From contig VSND01000020.1 of assembly GCA_009774145.1 (NCBI GenBank), forward strand, positions 1 to 61,183: a DNA stretch of 61,183 nt. Direction: 5' to 3'. Each line of letters begins with the position of its first letter. Position 1 is the first letter of the stretch. The position numbers were made by a program, and so were the translations under genes. The notes under the pieces are model-generated. The model searched no databases. It saw nothing but the letters and a program-made list of their open reading frames with translations, and was not told where the DNA came from. Source of the stretch: Lachnospiraceae bacterium. GTDB lineage: Bacteria; Bacillota; Clostridia; Lachnospirales; Lachnospiraceae. Below, in pieces: positions 1 through 7,701 of the stretch.

Positions 1-21
1 CTTTTTTAAATACTGTATATA

Positions 22-50
22 TTGACTATAAATTAAAAAATTATTATAAT
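22..50 (+). promoter_or_regulatory. Sigma-A-type promoter of the M56/BlaI operon
   Basis: TTGACT (22-27) and TATAAT (45-50) are separated by 17 bp, close to the housekeeping consensus. The start codon at 87 follows an AACGAGG ribosome binding site. The small palindrome TACTGTA (11-17) sits just upstream of the -35 box and could be part of a BlaI operator, whose consensus is built on TACA/TGTA; that last point is only a suggestion. Confidence 0.7.
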
Positions 51-86
51 AAACTAAAAACCATAATCTTATAACGAGGACTTCAT

Positions 87-1409
87 ATGTTCAGAAACTT
101 TTTATTTACCATGTCCCTGTCCGGTACGGTTGTCTTTCTTGCATACATGATTCTGTATCCCCTTGCCCGCCGTTATTTTCCGGTTCGTTGGCGGTATCGT
201 ACCTTATGTATGTGCATTATTTTCTATCTGTTCCCGCCGCCTTTGTTGAAAAACAACACTCTGTCCCGTTTATTTCGCTCCCAACCCGTTTTTCAGTCAA
301 TTATGCCGCCTCCCAAAGTAAATATGGATAACACTTTTTTAATCGTATCCTACAGTGATAAACTTCAGATCGCTCCCAGGCTCCTGTACATGTGGGGGAT
401 CATCAGCTTTTGCGGAATTATTTCTCTGATTTTGATAATAAAAACCTTTTACCATTACAAAAGGATGAAAAAAGCATATGTAAATATCACTGTTGAGCAA
501 CCCCCGAAAAAATGGCAGGAACTGTTTCTTAAAATTAAAGCACAGATGAAAATTAATCAAAAGGTTCGATTGCTGTGTTCCGCCTGCTGCACAAGCCCCG
601 TCACATGGGGCGCTCTCTCGCCGGTTATCCTGTTCCCCATACCATCTGATGAGACAGATGAGGAAACTTTCCGTCTCATGTTGACGCATGAACTGACTCA
701 TATCAAATATCATCATTTACATATAAAATATCTTGGCTTACTGGTTCGAACCATACACTGGTTTAATCCAATGGTCTACCTCTGGTTCCGGGAACTGTGC
801 AATATCTGTGAAATGATGTGCGATGAAACCGTCACCAAAAACATGGAACCGGAACAATGCAGACAGTACAGCCATATGATCTTATCCTGTGCATCGCAAG
901 ATGTTTTCTGCCGGTCTTATCCATTTTCCGCCCATCTGGCGGATGATGCCATTATATTGAAAAGGAGAATATGTGAAATGCAAAACAAAAAAAGAAAGTC
1001 ATGGATCCCTGCGCTGTTTCTGTCGCTGGCACTTGCCGTATCAGGTACGATCACCGCATTTGCCTATACACCGCCTGACACGGTTTCCTTTTCCGATGAA
1101 CCGTATGAAAGTGGAGAAATATTAAATATCACGGCAGCCGAAGACTGCACTGATGATACAGCCGATCTCCCATATGACTATTACTATACGGACAGCGACG
1201 GAAACATCTACCCTCTGTCAGAAAATGCAGTTGCTTCCAGTTCCTGTTCCCACCAATATACGGTTCCAGTTAAAGTGACAAAACATGACCCAGATGGAAA
1301 AGGCGGCTGCACGGTCACACAGAGAGAAGTATTAAAATGCAGCAAATGCGACAGCACAAAAATCGGCGATGAAATATATACCACCCATTATAACAAATGC
1401 CCCCATTGA
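87..1409 (+). CDS. M56-family (BlaR1/MecR1-like) membrane metallopeptidase
   Basis: A 440-residue integral membrane zinc peptidase of the BlaR1/MecR1 family. Such proteins sense envelope signals and cause cleavage of a BlaI-type repressor. Seen: N-terminal membrane segments, a zinc motif HELTH at residues 201-205, a following CDETV motif containing the likely third ligand, and another membrane helix near residues 310-330. There is no penicillin-binding sensor domain. Instead a short extracellular tail of about 100 residues ends in a cysteine-rich stretch (CSHQY, CSKC, CPH), which may bind metal or form disulfides. The BlaI-type repressor follows, the reverse of the usual blaI-blaR order. What it senses cannot be told from the sequence. 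Confidence 0.85.
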   Translation: MFRNFLFTMSLSGTVVFLAYMILYPLARRYFPVRWRYRTLCMCIIFYLFPPPLLKNNTLSRLFRSQPVFQSIMPPPKVNMDNTFLIVSYSDKLQIAPRLLYMWGIISFCGIISLILIIKTFYHYKRMKKAYVNITVEQPPKKWQELFLKIKAQMKINQKVRLLCSACCTSPVTWGALSPVILFPIPSDETDEETFRLMLTHELTHIKYHHLHIKYLGLLVRTIHWFNPMVYLWFRELCNICEMMCDETVTKNMEPEQCRQYSHMILSCASQDVFCRSYPFSAHLADDAIILKRRICEMQNKKRKSWIPALFLSLALAVSGTITAFAYTPPDTVSFSDEPYESGEILNITAAEDCTDDTADLPYDYYYTDSDGNIYPLSENAVASSSCSHQYTVPVKVTKHDPDGKGGCTVTQREVLKCSKCDSTKIGDEIYTTHYNKCPH

Positions 1410-1508
1410 ACGTCTGTCTGCAGCAGGAACGGTTATAGGAACCTGTAATCCACCCATTTATGCATGGAACGGATTTCCATAAATCTCCAAGAAGAAAGGA
1501 GCCCCCTA

Positions 1509-1880
1509 TTGAAAGATTACTACAGTCTGTCCGATACGGAAAAGAAAATCATGGAATTATTATGGCAGCTCGAAGAGCCCCTGTCTCTGAGAGAGACCAT
1601 GGATTACCTGAATGAAAAACTGAATAAGGACTGGAAACAGCAGACCATCGGCACCTACCTGTCCCACCTGGAAAAAGCCGGGCTGGTCCGCATTGACAAA
1701 CGGTTTGCACGGTCCTATCTGTATTTTCCCGCCTGCACCAAAGAGGAATATACGCAGAAATACCTTCAGAAACTGGTTTCGGAATCTTTTAACAATTCCA
1801 TTGCTGATCTGGTCTGCGCTTTTACAGGCGGCAAGAAACTGTCGAAAAAAGATCTGAAAGAACTGCAGAAGCTGATCTGA
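1509..1880 (+). CDS. BlaI/MecI/CopY-family transcriptional repressor
   Basis: A winged-helix repressor of the BlaI family, expected to bind the promoter of this operon as a dimer and to be inactivated after signalling by the M56 peptidase upstream. The body matches the family: a LSDTEKKIMELLW helix start, recognition helix around QQTIGTYLSHLEKAGLV, and a C-terminal dimerisation tail ending DLKELQKLI. I place the start at the TTG at 1509. It has a strong AGAAAGGAG box (1493-1501) with a 7-base gap, and the protein then begins MKDYYSLSD as BlaI proteins usually do, giving 123 residues. An ATG at 1464 is in frame but has no good ribosome binding site. Confidence 0.85.
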   Translation: MKDYYSLSDTEKKIMELLWQLEEPLSLRETMDYLNEKLNKDWKQQTIGTYLSHLEKAGLVRIDKRFARSYLYFPACTKEEYTQKYLQKLVSESFNNSIADLVCAFTGGKKLSKKDLKELQKLI

Positions 1881-1890
1881 GCATATCAAC

Positions 1891-1968
1891 AAGGCTGCTG
1901 CAAAATATCCCCTGCCCGTTCACTCAGAAATATTGAGTAAACAGACAGCCATATTTTGCAGCAGCCTT
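1891..1968. terminator. Long 18-bp inverted repeat, terminator-like
   Basis: Perfect 18-bp arms at 1891-1908 and 1951-1968 enclose 42 bases. Inside lies a second small hairpin, ACTCA/TGAGT at 1922-1938. It sits between two convergent genes, so it may be a bidirectional terminator. The arm length and the nested loop also fit a small REP- or MITE-like repeat. Confidence 0.6.
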
Positions 1969-1975
1969 ATAAACT

Positions 1976-2614
1976 TCACCATCCAAAAATCTCTTTTCCC
2001 AATGCCTCATATTCTTCCATTGTTATTTTTTTATCACGATAAGTAAAATCACTGTTTTCATCATACCAGCCATCCGGGGAATACCAATATTCCGCACTGA
2101 ACTGAAATTCGTCTACCACCTTCCCATCGCCGTCGTACTTTGATAACCAGTACATCTGCCTTCCCACATGCATAATATCACAATGTACAATCCACACGGC
2201 ATCCTCATAATATGTAAAAAACAGCTGTCCGGCTGTCCCTTCCCCCTGCGCCAGCACATAGACTTTTCCGTTCCTTGCATCCAGATAGATCCCTCCATAG
2301 GGACCATTTATAATCTGTTCGTCTTCGCCGTCATTATCCAGATCCATCCGTTCCCCAACGGAATAGACAAAATAATCATATCCGCTTTCATCAGCCCCCA
2401 GCCGGTCAGAAGCCCAGAAAGCGCTTTCTTCCTTGTCATCAACTGCCGGAATTTCATCGGCAAGAAATGCATCCAGTAATTTTTCCGATTCGGACTTTGC
2501 CGTGAGTTCTGCTTCAAACATACCGAAATTCATTTCCATGTCAGCGCTTTTTTCTCCTGTCAATAAACGCAGACAGATGAATACTGCTATTTTTATAACT
2601 CCTGCGTTACCCAT
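1976..2614 (-). CDS. Hypothetical secreted or membrane-anchored protein
   Basis: A 212-residue acidic protein with a short hydrophobic stretch at the N terminus (residues 5-18), which could be a signal or anchor. Its middle has a DLDNDGEDE segment typical of calcium-binding or FG-GAP-like loops, and many aromatic residues (YYEDAVWIV, FSAEYWYSPDGWYDE). I do not recognise a named family and no catalytic motif is evident. It converges with the BlaI gene across the inverted repeat at 1891-1968. The start is uncertain: the annotated ATG is the longest choice and lies behind a GGAAAGAAG-like box. Confidence 0.6.
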   Translation of the reverse strand: MGNAGVIKIAVFICLRLLTGEKSADMEMNFGMFEAELTAKSESEKLLDAFLADEIPAVDDKEESAFWASDRLGADESGYDYFVYSVGERMDLDNDGEDEQIINGPYGGIYLDARNGKVYVLAQGEGTAGQLFFTYYEDAVWIVHCDIMHVGRQMYWLSKYDGDGKVVDEFQFSAEYWYSPDGWYDENSDFTYRDKKITMEEYEALGKEIFGW

Positions 2615-2652
2615 TCCTTTTCTTCCTTTCTGAAAACAGTTTCAAATCAAAA

Positions 2653-2687
2653 GACAACCCCGGAAGGAATATCCTGCCAGAGTTGTC
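2653..2687 (-). terminator. Rho-independent terminator of ridA
   Basis: On the minus strand a stem of about 16 pairs (GACAAC opposite GTTGTC at the base, one internal mismatch, a few-base loop) is followed directly by TTTTG. It lies 33 bases after the ridA stop codon. Confidence 0.7.
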
Positions 2688-2720
2688 CTGCTGCAGCAGA
2701 TATTCTGCCGCTGTCCTGTA

Positions 2721-3089
2721 CTATTTCACAGCGATCGCTTCCACCTCGCAGAGAACTCCCTTCGGCAGTTCTTTTACTGCTACGCAGCTTCTCGCCGGCT
2801 TTGATACAAAATATTTTGCATAGGCTTCATTGAATGCAGCAAAGTCTCCCATATCCGCCAGAAAGCAGGTCGTTTTAATGACCTGTTCAAAGCCGGCGCC
2901 CGCCGCCTCCAGAATCGCGCCTACGTTTTTGCAGCTCTGCTCCGCCTGCGCGGCAATGCCCTCCGGAATGTTCCCTGTGGCGGGATCTACCGGAATCTGT
3001 CCGGATGTGTAGATAAAGCCGTTGACTTCATATCCCTGAGAATACGGTCCGATCGCTCCCGGCGCTTTGTCTGTTGCAATCACTTTCAT
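2721..3089 (-). CDS. ridA: RidA-family enamine/imine deaminase
   Basis: A small cytoplasmic protein of the RidA/YjgF family, which hydrolyses reactive 2-aminoacrylate and related enamines or imines made by PLP enzymes. Family hallmarks are present: GPYSQG near the N terminus, FIYTSGQIPVDPATG, and the C-terminal RSCVAVKELPKG with the substrate-binding arginine, then VEIEA-like CEVEAIAVK. I choose the ATG at 3089, with GGAGG 8 bases upstream, giving 122 residues, the usual length. A longer in-frame start at 3119 would run back into the duplicated promoter. The promoter is copy 1 of the 55-bp repeat at 3104-3158. Confidence 0.93.
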   Translation of the reverse strand: MKVIATDKAPGAIGPYSQGYEVNGFIYTSGQIPVDPATGNIPEGIAAQAEQSCKNVGAILEAAGAGFEQVIKTTCFLADMGDFAAFNEAYAKYFVSKPARSCVAVKELPKGVLCEVEAIAVK

Positions 3090-3103
3090 ATCATCGTCCT
3101 CCA

Positions 3104-3158
3104 AACTGTTGTTTTCCATATTTTACCCCACCGCCGCGATTTCCGCAAGGATAGAATA
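3104..3158 (-). repeat. 55-bp direct repeat, copy 1 (ridA promoter)
   Basis: Matches copy 2 at 5132-5186 at 52 of 55 positions. Read on the minus strand it contains TTGCGG (3143-3148), a 17-bp spacer and TAAAAT (3120-3125), a plausible sigma-A promoter for ridA. The two copies bracket the AAA/TOPRIM cassette. Confidence 0.85.
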
Positions 3159-3200
3159 TCAGGCATGATCACTGCATTTGCATATGCACCGCCTGAGATA
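3159..3200 (+). pseudogene. Remnant of a second M56 peptidase gene
   Basis: About 39 bases match the M56 gene at 1041-1079 at 33 positions. In frame they encode SGMITAFAYAPPE, against SGTITAFAYTPPD in the intact protein. The match begins exactly where the 55-bp repeat ends and stops just before the TOPRIM gene. It is therefore a scrap of a paralogous M56 gene caught at the cassette junction. Confidence 0.65.
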
Positions 3201-3203
3201 ACT

Positions 3204-3998
3204 TTAATCTTTACAGTTTTTTACAGACCTTTTCGAACATTTGATACACGAATTCCAAAATTTTATCGAAAAATAATCCAGCAAAAATTCCGGAAACGCA
3301 CTTAAAATAAAAACGTTTCCTTCGGCTATATGATTTTGCTGACACTTATAGATCAACAACGGAGTTACAACATCTTTGTATGTATCATATTTAATAATTT
3401 CGCTGCTGTTAAGAAGACAGGAAATACGCATTACAAATACATTCAGCAGTTGCCTCCATATTTCAAAAGAATATTTTCTGAAATCTGTATACATTTCTCT
3501 TCTTACGGATCTGTTTTTATAATTTTCAAACTGGTCCAAAGCGCAGTAACAATTTTGAACATTTCCGCAAACGTTGGGAGAAAAATCTCTTAACGCTTCA
3601 ACCATCGGATAACTGATATAAAGTTTCCCATTTTCAGTCTCATTGTCAAAATTCAAAAGCATACTGTTTACTGCATCGGTCATGCCGAGTTTGGCAGGCA
3701 GGTTATTCTGATGCCCATCATAATCAAAAAACAGGAATATTTCTGAAAAATCATCTCTTGTAAGATCTGCAAGCGTGCCTTCCAATTCCCGACTGGTTTC
3801 TCTGAGTATTTCTATAATATCTGTGTCAAAATCGTCCTCCTTCATCTTCTGCCACAGCATATAAATATTCTGCCCGGCAGGAAGAGTGATGATTTTAAAA
3901 TTACAGTCTTTGAAATGGATTTTACAGAGATTACTAATAATCTGCGGTTCCCGGGCCTCACCCTCTACAATAAAAGCTTTATAATTTCTACCCTTCAT
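3204..3998 (-). CDS. TOPRIM-like nuclease partner of the AAA ATPase (putative defence)
   Basis: A protein of about 264 residues with the marks of a TOPRIM fold: FIVEGEAREPQII near the N terminus, giving a conserved glutamate, and IFLFFDYDGH near residues 85-94, giving the DxD metal pair. It follows and overlaps an AAA15-type ATPase, the arrangement found in antiphage pairs such as PARIS (AriA with DUF4435 AriB) and AbiL/RloAB. In those systems the TOPRIM protein is the toxic effector and the ATPase its controller. I cannot assign it to one of them by eye. The start is the ATG at 3998; a GTG at 4007 is also in frame. The gene is much more AT-rich than most of the window, which suggests transfer. 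Confidence 0.7.
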   Translation of the reverse strand: MKGRNYKAFIVEGEAREPQIISNLCKIHFKDCNFKIITLPAGQNIYMLWQKMKEDDFDTDIIEILRETSRELEGTLADLTRDDFSEIFLFFDYDGHQNNLPAKLGMTDAVNSMLLNFDNETENGKLYISYPMVEALRDFSPNVCGNVQNCYCALDQFENYKNRSVRREMYTDFRKYSFEIWRQLLNVFVMRISCLLNSSEIIKYDTYKDVVTPLLIYKCQQNHIAEGNVFILSAFPEFLLDYFSIKFWNSCIKCSKRSVKNCKD

Positions 3999-5097
3999 CA
4001 AAAGCACCCGCTTTATACATTTTCTGCAGATTATGAGCTTTTCTCAATTCTTTTTCTGTCGAATCGGCAAATGACCAGATTTTATTATTTCCAATTACAA
4101 AATAACAGTCCGGCCTCAGCAGATCATTACTCATTAAATCTGTGTTATGAGTCGTGGTAAATATCTGTACATTTTTTATTTCATTCAGTTTTTTTATTAT
4201 GTCAATGGAAAGTTCAAAATGGTAAAATGCATCAAATTCATCAATATATACAAACGACGCCTCATGCATTTTAATATACCAGTAATAAAACAGCGCCAAT
4301 GATCGTGTACCTGTTGAAGCAATTTTAAAAAAGTTAGCCTCCCTGTTTCCAAAATTGCAGTAAAGCTTTTTTTCTCCGTCTATCTCCCTGCCCACCAGGT
4401 TGTAAAAAATGCCGTTTTCTTCCAGAAACTGCTGAAAATCCAGAAGTCTCCCGCTCTCAATAATTCCTTCTGAAATATTTCCCTTTCCGGCCTTAAATCC
4501 TTCATAACCCCTTTGATCCAAAGAAAAAAACAAAAGCATCCTGTTTACATAATCCATAAATTCACGAAATACCGCATTTTCTTTATTATCCTGCAAAATC
4601 GCATTGCTGTTTACATATTTCACTCTCGAAATCGGGGTCTCCGTCATCATCGTGTGATTAAGAGTCTCTGTACCTACAAGTACCGTAAATCCTTCATTTT
4701 TGAGATAATTATAAGAAATAACTTCTCTTCCGGAAACAGACAGACGCTCATATTCCAACTGATTCATACCTGTTTTTCCATATTCATATACCAGTTCTTC
4801 ACCTCGAAATGTAAATACATACTCAAATTCTGCAATCGATTTTTCCCCGTCCAGATTTAAATAACAGTCATAGTTTCCCGGAAGTGTCTGATTGTCCGTC
4901 AGATGACATATAATATCACAGATGGCAAGTCCCAGATTTGACTTACCACTGCCATTAATTCCATATAAAATACCTTTCGTAATACATCCTGACGATATCA
5001 CCTCCTGCTGAAAACCATAATCCCACGGTGATTCCAGGTCTAATGTTATCTTATCCCTGAAGCCTTTAAAATTCTGTACACTGAATTTCTTTAACAT
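3988..5097 (-). CDS. AAA15/OLD-like ATPase (putative antiphage sensor)
   Basis: A 369-residue ABC/SMC-like ATPase of the AAA15 type. Seen: Walker A GINGSGKSN near residues 45-53, LSLDQRG-type middle region, GTRSLALFYYW as a signature-like segment, Walker B FVYIDEFDAF, and TTHNTDLMS as the switch histidine region near the C terminus. Start: ATG at 5097, with AAGGAT about 10 bases upstream; the ATG at 5109 overlaps that box. The gene overlaps the TOPRIM gene by 11 bases, implying translational coupling. Transcription can come from copy 2 of the duplicated ridA promoter at 5132-5186. In known pairs this ATPase senses a phage protein and releases the effector; here that is inference. Confidence 0.8.
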   Translation of the reverse strand: MLKKFSVQNFKGFRDKITLDLESPWDYGFQQEVISSGCITKGILYGINGSGKSNLGLAICDIICHLTDNQTLPGNYDCYLNLDGEKSIAEFEYVFTFRGEELVYEYGKTGMNQLEYERLSVSGREVISYNYLKNEGFTVLVGTETLNHTMMTETPISRVKYVNSNAILQDNKENAVFREFMDYVNRMLLFFSLDQRGYEGFKAGKGNISEGIIESGRLLDFQQFLEENGIFYNLVGREIDGEKKLYCNFGNREANFFKIASTGTRSLALFYYWYIKMHEASFVYIDEFDAFYHFELSIDIIKKLNEIKNVQIFTTTHNTDLMSNDLLRPDCYFVIGNNKIWSFADSTEKELRKAHNLQKMYKAGAFDEG

Positions 5098-5131
5098 AAT
5101 ATGCAGCATCCTTATAAAATGTTTTATTTAT

Positions 5132-5186
5132 AACTGTTGTTTTCCATATTTTACTCCACTGCTGCGATTTCCGCAAGGATAGAATA
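5132..5186 (-). repeat. 55-bp direct repeat, copy 2 (promoter of the cassette)
   Basis: A near copy of 3104-3158 with three differences. The promoter elements are intact on the minus strand: TTGCGG (5171-5176), 17 bp, TAAAAT (5148-5153). It now lies 35 bases upstream of the ATPase start. The duplication therefore gives a promoter to both the inserted cassette and the displaced ridA. Confidence 0.85.
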
Positions 5187-5217
5187 CCGGCAGAAAAGAA
5201 CATTCACGCCATGGCAT

Positions 5218-6567
5218 TCACTGCAAAAGCGCATCCTTCCGGAGCCGGTAATACAAAAACCCGACGGCATCCGCCAGAAACCATCCGATCGGAACGGACC
5301 ACCAGATCCCCGCCACTCCTATTGCCGGAACCGCAGACAGCAGGTATGCAAGAGCCACACGGGTGCCAAGAGAGATGACCGTCAGCACCACGGACATTCC
5401 CGGACGCTCCACTGCCCGGTAAAAACCGTAGAGCAAAAACAGGCAGCCGATCCCGCAGTAAAAAGCCCCTTCGATCCGCAGATACTGCACGCCGGTCCTA
5501 AGAATCTGCGTCTCCGTCGGTTTTACAAAAAGCAGCATCAGAGGTCTGGCGAACAGGAAGACTCCCAGGCTGATGCAGATACAGAACAGAAAGGAACAGG
5601 TCACTGCGCTCCGGATCCCTGCCTGGATCCGTTCCTTCTCTCCTGCCCCGTGATTCTGCGCCGTAAAGGTGGAAAACGCATTGCCGAAATCCTGCACTGG
5701 CATATAGGCAAAGGAGTCGATCTTGACGGCTGCCGCGAACGCCGCCATGACGGCTGTGCCGAAGCTGTTGACCAGCCCCTGCACCATCAGGATGCCCAGA
5801 TTCATCACCGACTGCTGCAGGCAGGTCAGAAAGGAAAACTGCGCCAGCTCCTGAAATACCTTCCGCTGCAGCCGAACCCGCCCCGGCAGGATGCGATAGG
5901 ACGGGAAGAACACCCAGGTATAGGCTAAAAGTCCGATTCCGGACACATACTGGGAGAGAACCGTCGCCGCCGCCGCTCCGGCAACGCCCCACCCAAACCG
6001 GATGACGAAGACCAGATCCAGAACGATATTCAGGACTGCACAGATTCCCAGAAAGATCAGCGGCGTGACGGAATTGCCGACCGCCCGCAGAAGGGATGCG
6101 AAAAAATTATAGAGGAAGGTTGCGAAAATCCCCGCAAAAATAATCCAAAGATATTCCCGCATCATGTCATAGATCTCTGAGGGCACTTTCAAAAAGTGCA
6201 GGATCGGATCCATCAGCAGAAATACCGCTGCATTCAGGACTACCGCCAGAACGGCAATCATCAGGAAGGAATGCAGAATACTCTCCTGCAGGCCTTTCTC
6301 GTTCTTCTCCCCGCAGCGGATGGAAAATACCGCGCCGCTCCCCATGCAGAGCCCCAGAAGGATAGAGGTCAGAAATGTCATCAGGGTATAGGAAGAGCCG
6401 ACTGCCGCCAGCGCATCCGCCCCCAGAAACTGCCCGACGATCAGGGTGTCTGCAATATTATAAAGCTGCTGCAGCAGATTTCCCAGAATCATGGGAAACG
6501 CAAAAAGCAGCATGGTCTGTGTGATCGGACCCGTGGTCAGATCTTTTTTCCGGCTTAATGCATTCAT
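5218..6567 (-). CDS. MATE-family multidrug/sodium antiporter
   Basis: A 449-residue membrane protein of the MATE family, which exports drugs and cationic compounds using a sodium or proton gradient. About twelve hydrophobic segments are visible in two homologous halves. The opening TGPITQTMLLFAFPMILGN and the LYNIADTLIVGQFLG stretch are typical of the first half in clostridial members (NorM/DinF-like). The start ATG at 6567 has AGGAG 8 bases upstream. It is full length and stands alone. The substrate cannot be predicted. Confidence 0.92.
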   Translation of the reverse strand: MNALSRKKDLTTGPITQTMLLFAFPMILGNLLQQLYNIADTLIVGQFLGADALAAVGSSYTLMTFLTSILLGLCMGSGAVFSIRCGEKNEKGLQESILHSFLMIAVLAVVLNAAVFLLMDPILHFLKVPSEIYDMMREYLWIIFAGIFATFLYNFFASLLRAVGNSVTPLIFLGICAVLNIVLDLVFVIRFGWGVAGAAAATVLSQYVSGIGLLAYTWVFFPSYRILPGRVRLQRKVFQELAQFSFLTCLQQSVMNLGILMVQGLVNSFGTAVMAAFAAAVKIDSFAYMPVQDFGNAFSTFTAQNHGAGEKERIQAGIRSAVTCSFLFCICISLGVFLFARPLMLLFVKPTETQILRTGVQYLRIEGAFYCGIGCLFLLYGFYRAVERPGMSVVLTVISLGTRVALAYLLSAVPAIGVAGIWWSVPIGWFLADAVGFLYYRLRKDALLQ

Positions 6568-6726
6568 CTTTTTGTCTCCTGTTTTGCAGGACAGCCTGTG
6601 CGTCCAGTTCTTTGAAGTTCACAGCGCTGTACCCTGTTGTATAAACAGTATATTCCATTTACACAGGAAACACAACAGCCAGATAACCGGCGCCTGACCA
6701 TAGCGCCCTGCCTTACGGAGCCCTGC

Positions 6727-6966
6727 ATGTTCGCCGTCTCTGACGAGGAAGTGCGAACCGCCGTCGACCAGTATTTCGCCGACGGGATCCGCACCTTCCA
6801 GATCGTCTGCGACGTCGCCGCCCACAGCCCGGAGGGACGGGCGGAACTCATCCTGAACCATGTAAAATCCGCCATGGAAGCCCGGGGACAGTCCGGACAG
6901 TTCTTCGTGGAAACCTGGTACGGGATTGCCGACTATGCGGTCATTGACGTGGTCATTACCCCGTAG
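6727..6966 (+). CDS. Small hypothetical protein, possibly a gene remnant
   Basis: About 79 residues starting MFAVSDEEVR, with GGAG six bases before the ATG at 6727. Third-position GC is high and the composition looks protein-like (VDQYFADGIRTFQIV, FFVETWYGIADYAVIDVV), so I favour coding on this strand over the antisense frame. The open frame extends upstream to about 6637 but only from a TTG with no ribosome binding site, so a longer gene may have lost its beginning. I do not recognise the family. It converges with the LanG-like gene, whose stop is one base away. Confidence 0.45.
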   Translation: MFAVSDEEVRTAVDQYFADGIRTFQIVCDVAAHSPEGRAELILNHVKSAMEARGQSGQFFVETWYGIADYAVIDVVITP

Positions 6967-6967
6967 T

Positions 6968-7699
6968 TCAGGACGCTGTGACGTCCTTTTTCTTCAGATA
7001 CCAGATGCCTGCCGCCGTAAACAGCAGAAGAAATACGGCGGTACTGATGGCAAACCCCAACATGTTTTCCACCATATTTTCGTCCTTGTTGGCATTCATC
7101 CCCATCAGCATCAGGGAATAGGGCCAGAACAGTCCGAAGCCTCCGTTGCTGAGCAGAAAACCCACAATACTTCCCAGAAGCGCCAGCGCAATGGGAACTG
7201 CAAAGCTCCGGATCACCATGGCAAGCAGAAGCTGCAGCGCCGCGATTCCCATACCACCGATGCTTCCCCGGAGAAGCCAGACGAGGATTTCGAAAGGCGG
7301 CATGCCGTCAAGACCCGCAAACCTGCCCGCTCCAAGGAACAGCACCCATACCCAGAGCTGCAGGAATACCGTACACGCAAGCGCCATACACAGCTTTCCC
7401 AGAAATACCTCCCGCACCGGAACCGGCATGGTCATAAGCTGATTCCAGTTATGGTTCAGATGCTCTACCCGCCAGATATAGGCGCAGTACAGGCCGATCA
7501 GCGGACCGTAGAAGAAATTGGAATAGAACAGGGAGCACTGTGTCCACAGAGAATACCATTCCGATTTCAGAATCCCCAGGTTCTGCAGGTAGTTGCCGGT
7601 TCCCATGACGGTGGGAATCAGGGGGATGACCAGAAATACCAGCCACAGATGGGAATGCCTTAATTTTTTATGTTCCATTTTTACACAGGTCAGCAGCAT
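6968..7699 (-). CDS. LanG/MutG-type ABC permease (lantibiotic immunity)
   Basis: About 243 residues with six predicted membrane segments. It belongs to the ABC-2 permeases of LanFEG self-protection transporters, which expel lantibiotics or related lipid II-binding peptides. Recognisable features are the start KMEHKKLRHSHLWLVFL, the conserved FFYGPLIGLYCAYIWRVEH, and the C-terminal tail YLKKKDVTA. The start is the ATG at 7699, two bases after the stop of the LanE-like gene, whose final codons contain the AAGGAG ribosome binding site. A longer in-frame start within the preceding gene is unlikely. No lantibiotic precursor or synthetase gene lies nearby, so the system probably gives resistance to foreign peptides. 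Confidence 0.88.
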   Translation of the reverse strand: MLLTCVKMEHKKLRHSHLWLVFLVIPLIPTVMGTGNYLQNLGILKSEWYSLWTQCSLFYSNFFYGPLIGLYCAYIWRVEHLNHNWNQLMTMPVPVREVFLGKLCMALACTVFLQLWVWVLFLGAGRFAGLDGMPPFEILVWLLRGSIGGMGIAALQLLLAMVIRSFAVPIALALLGSIVGFLLSNGGFGLFWPYSLMLMGMNANKDENMVENMLGFAISTAVFLLLFTAAGIWYLKKKDVTAS

Positions 7700-7701
7700 C
7701 T

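Noticed and set aside
3204..5097. Calling the AAA/TOPRIM pair PARIS outright
   Set aside because: The motifs fit several ATPase/TOPRIM families, and I cannot separate them without profile searches.
6564..6875. A 103-codon minus-strand frame upstream of the MATE gene
   Set aside because: No ribosome binding site and Ser/Arg-rich shadow composition; the plus frame at 6727-6966 looks more like protein.
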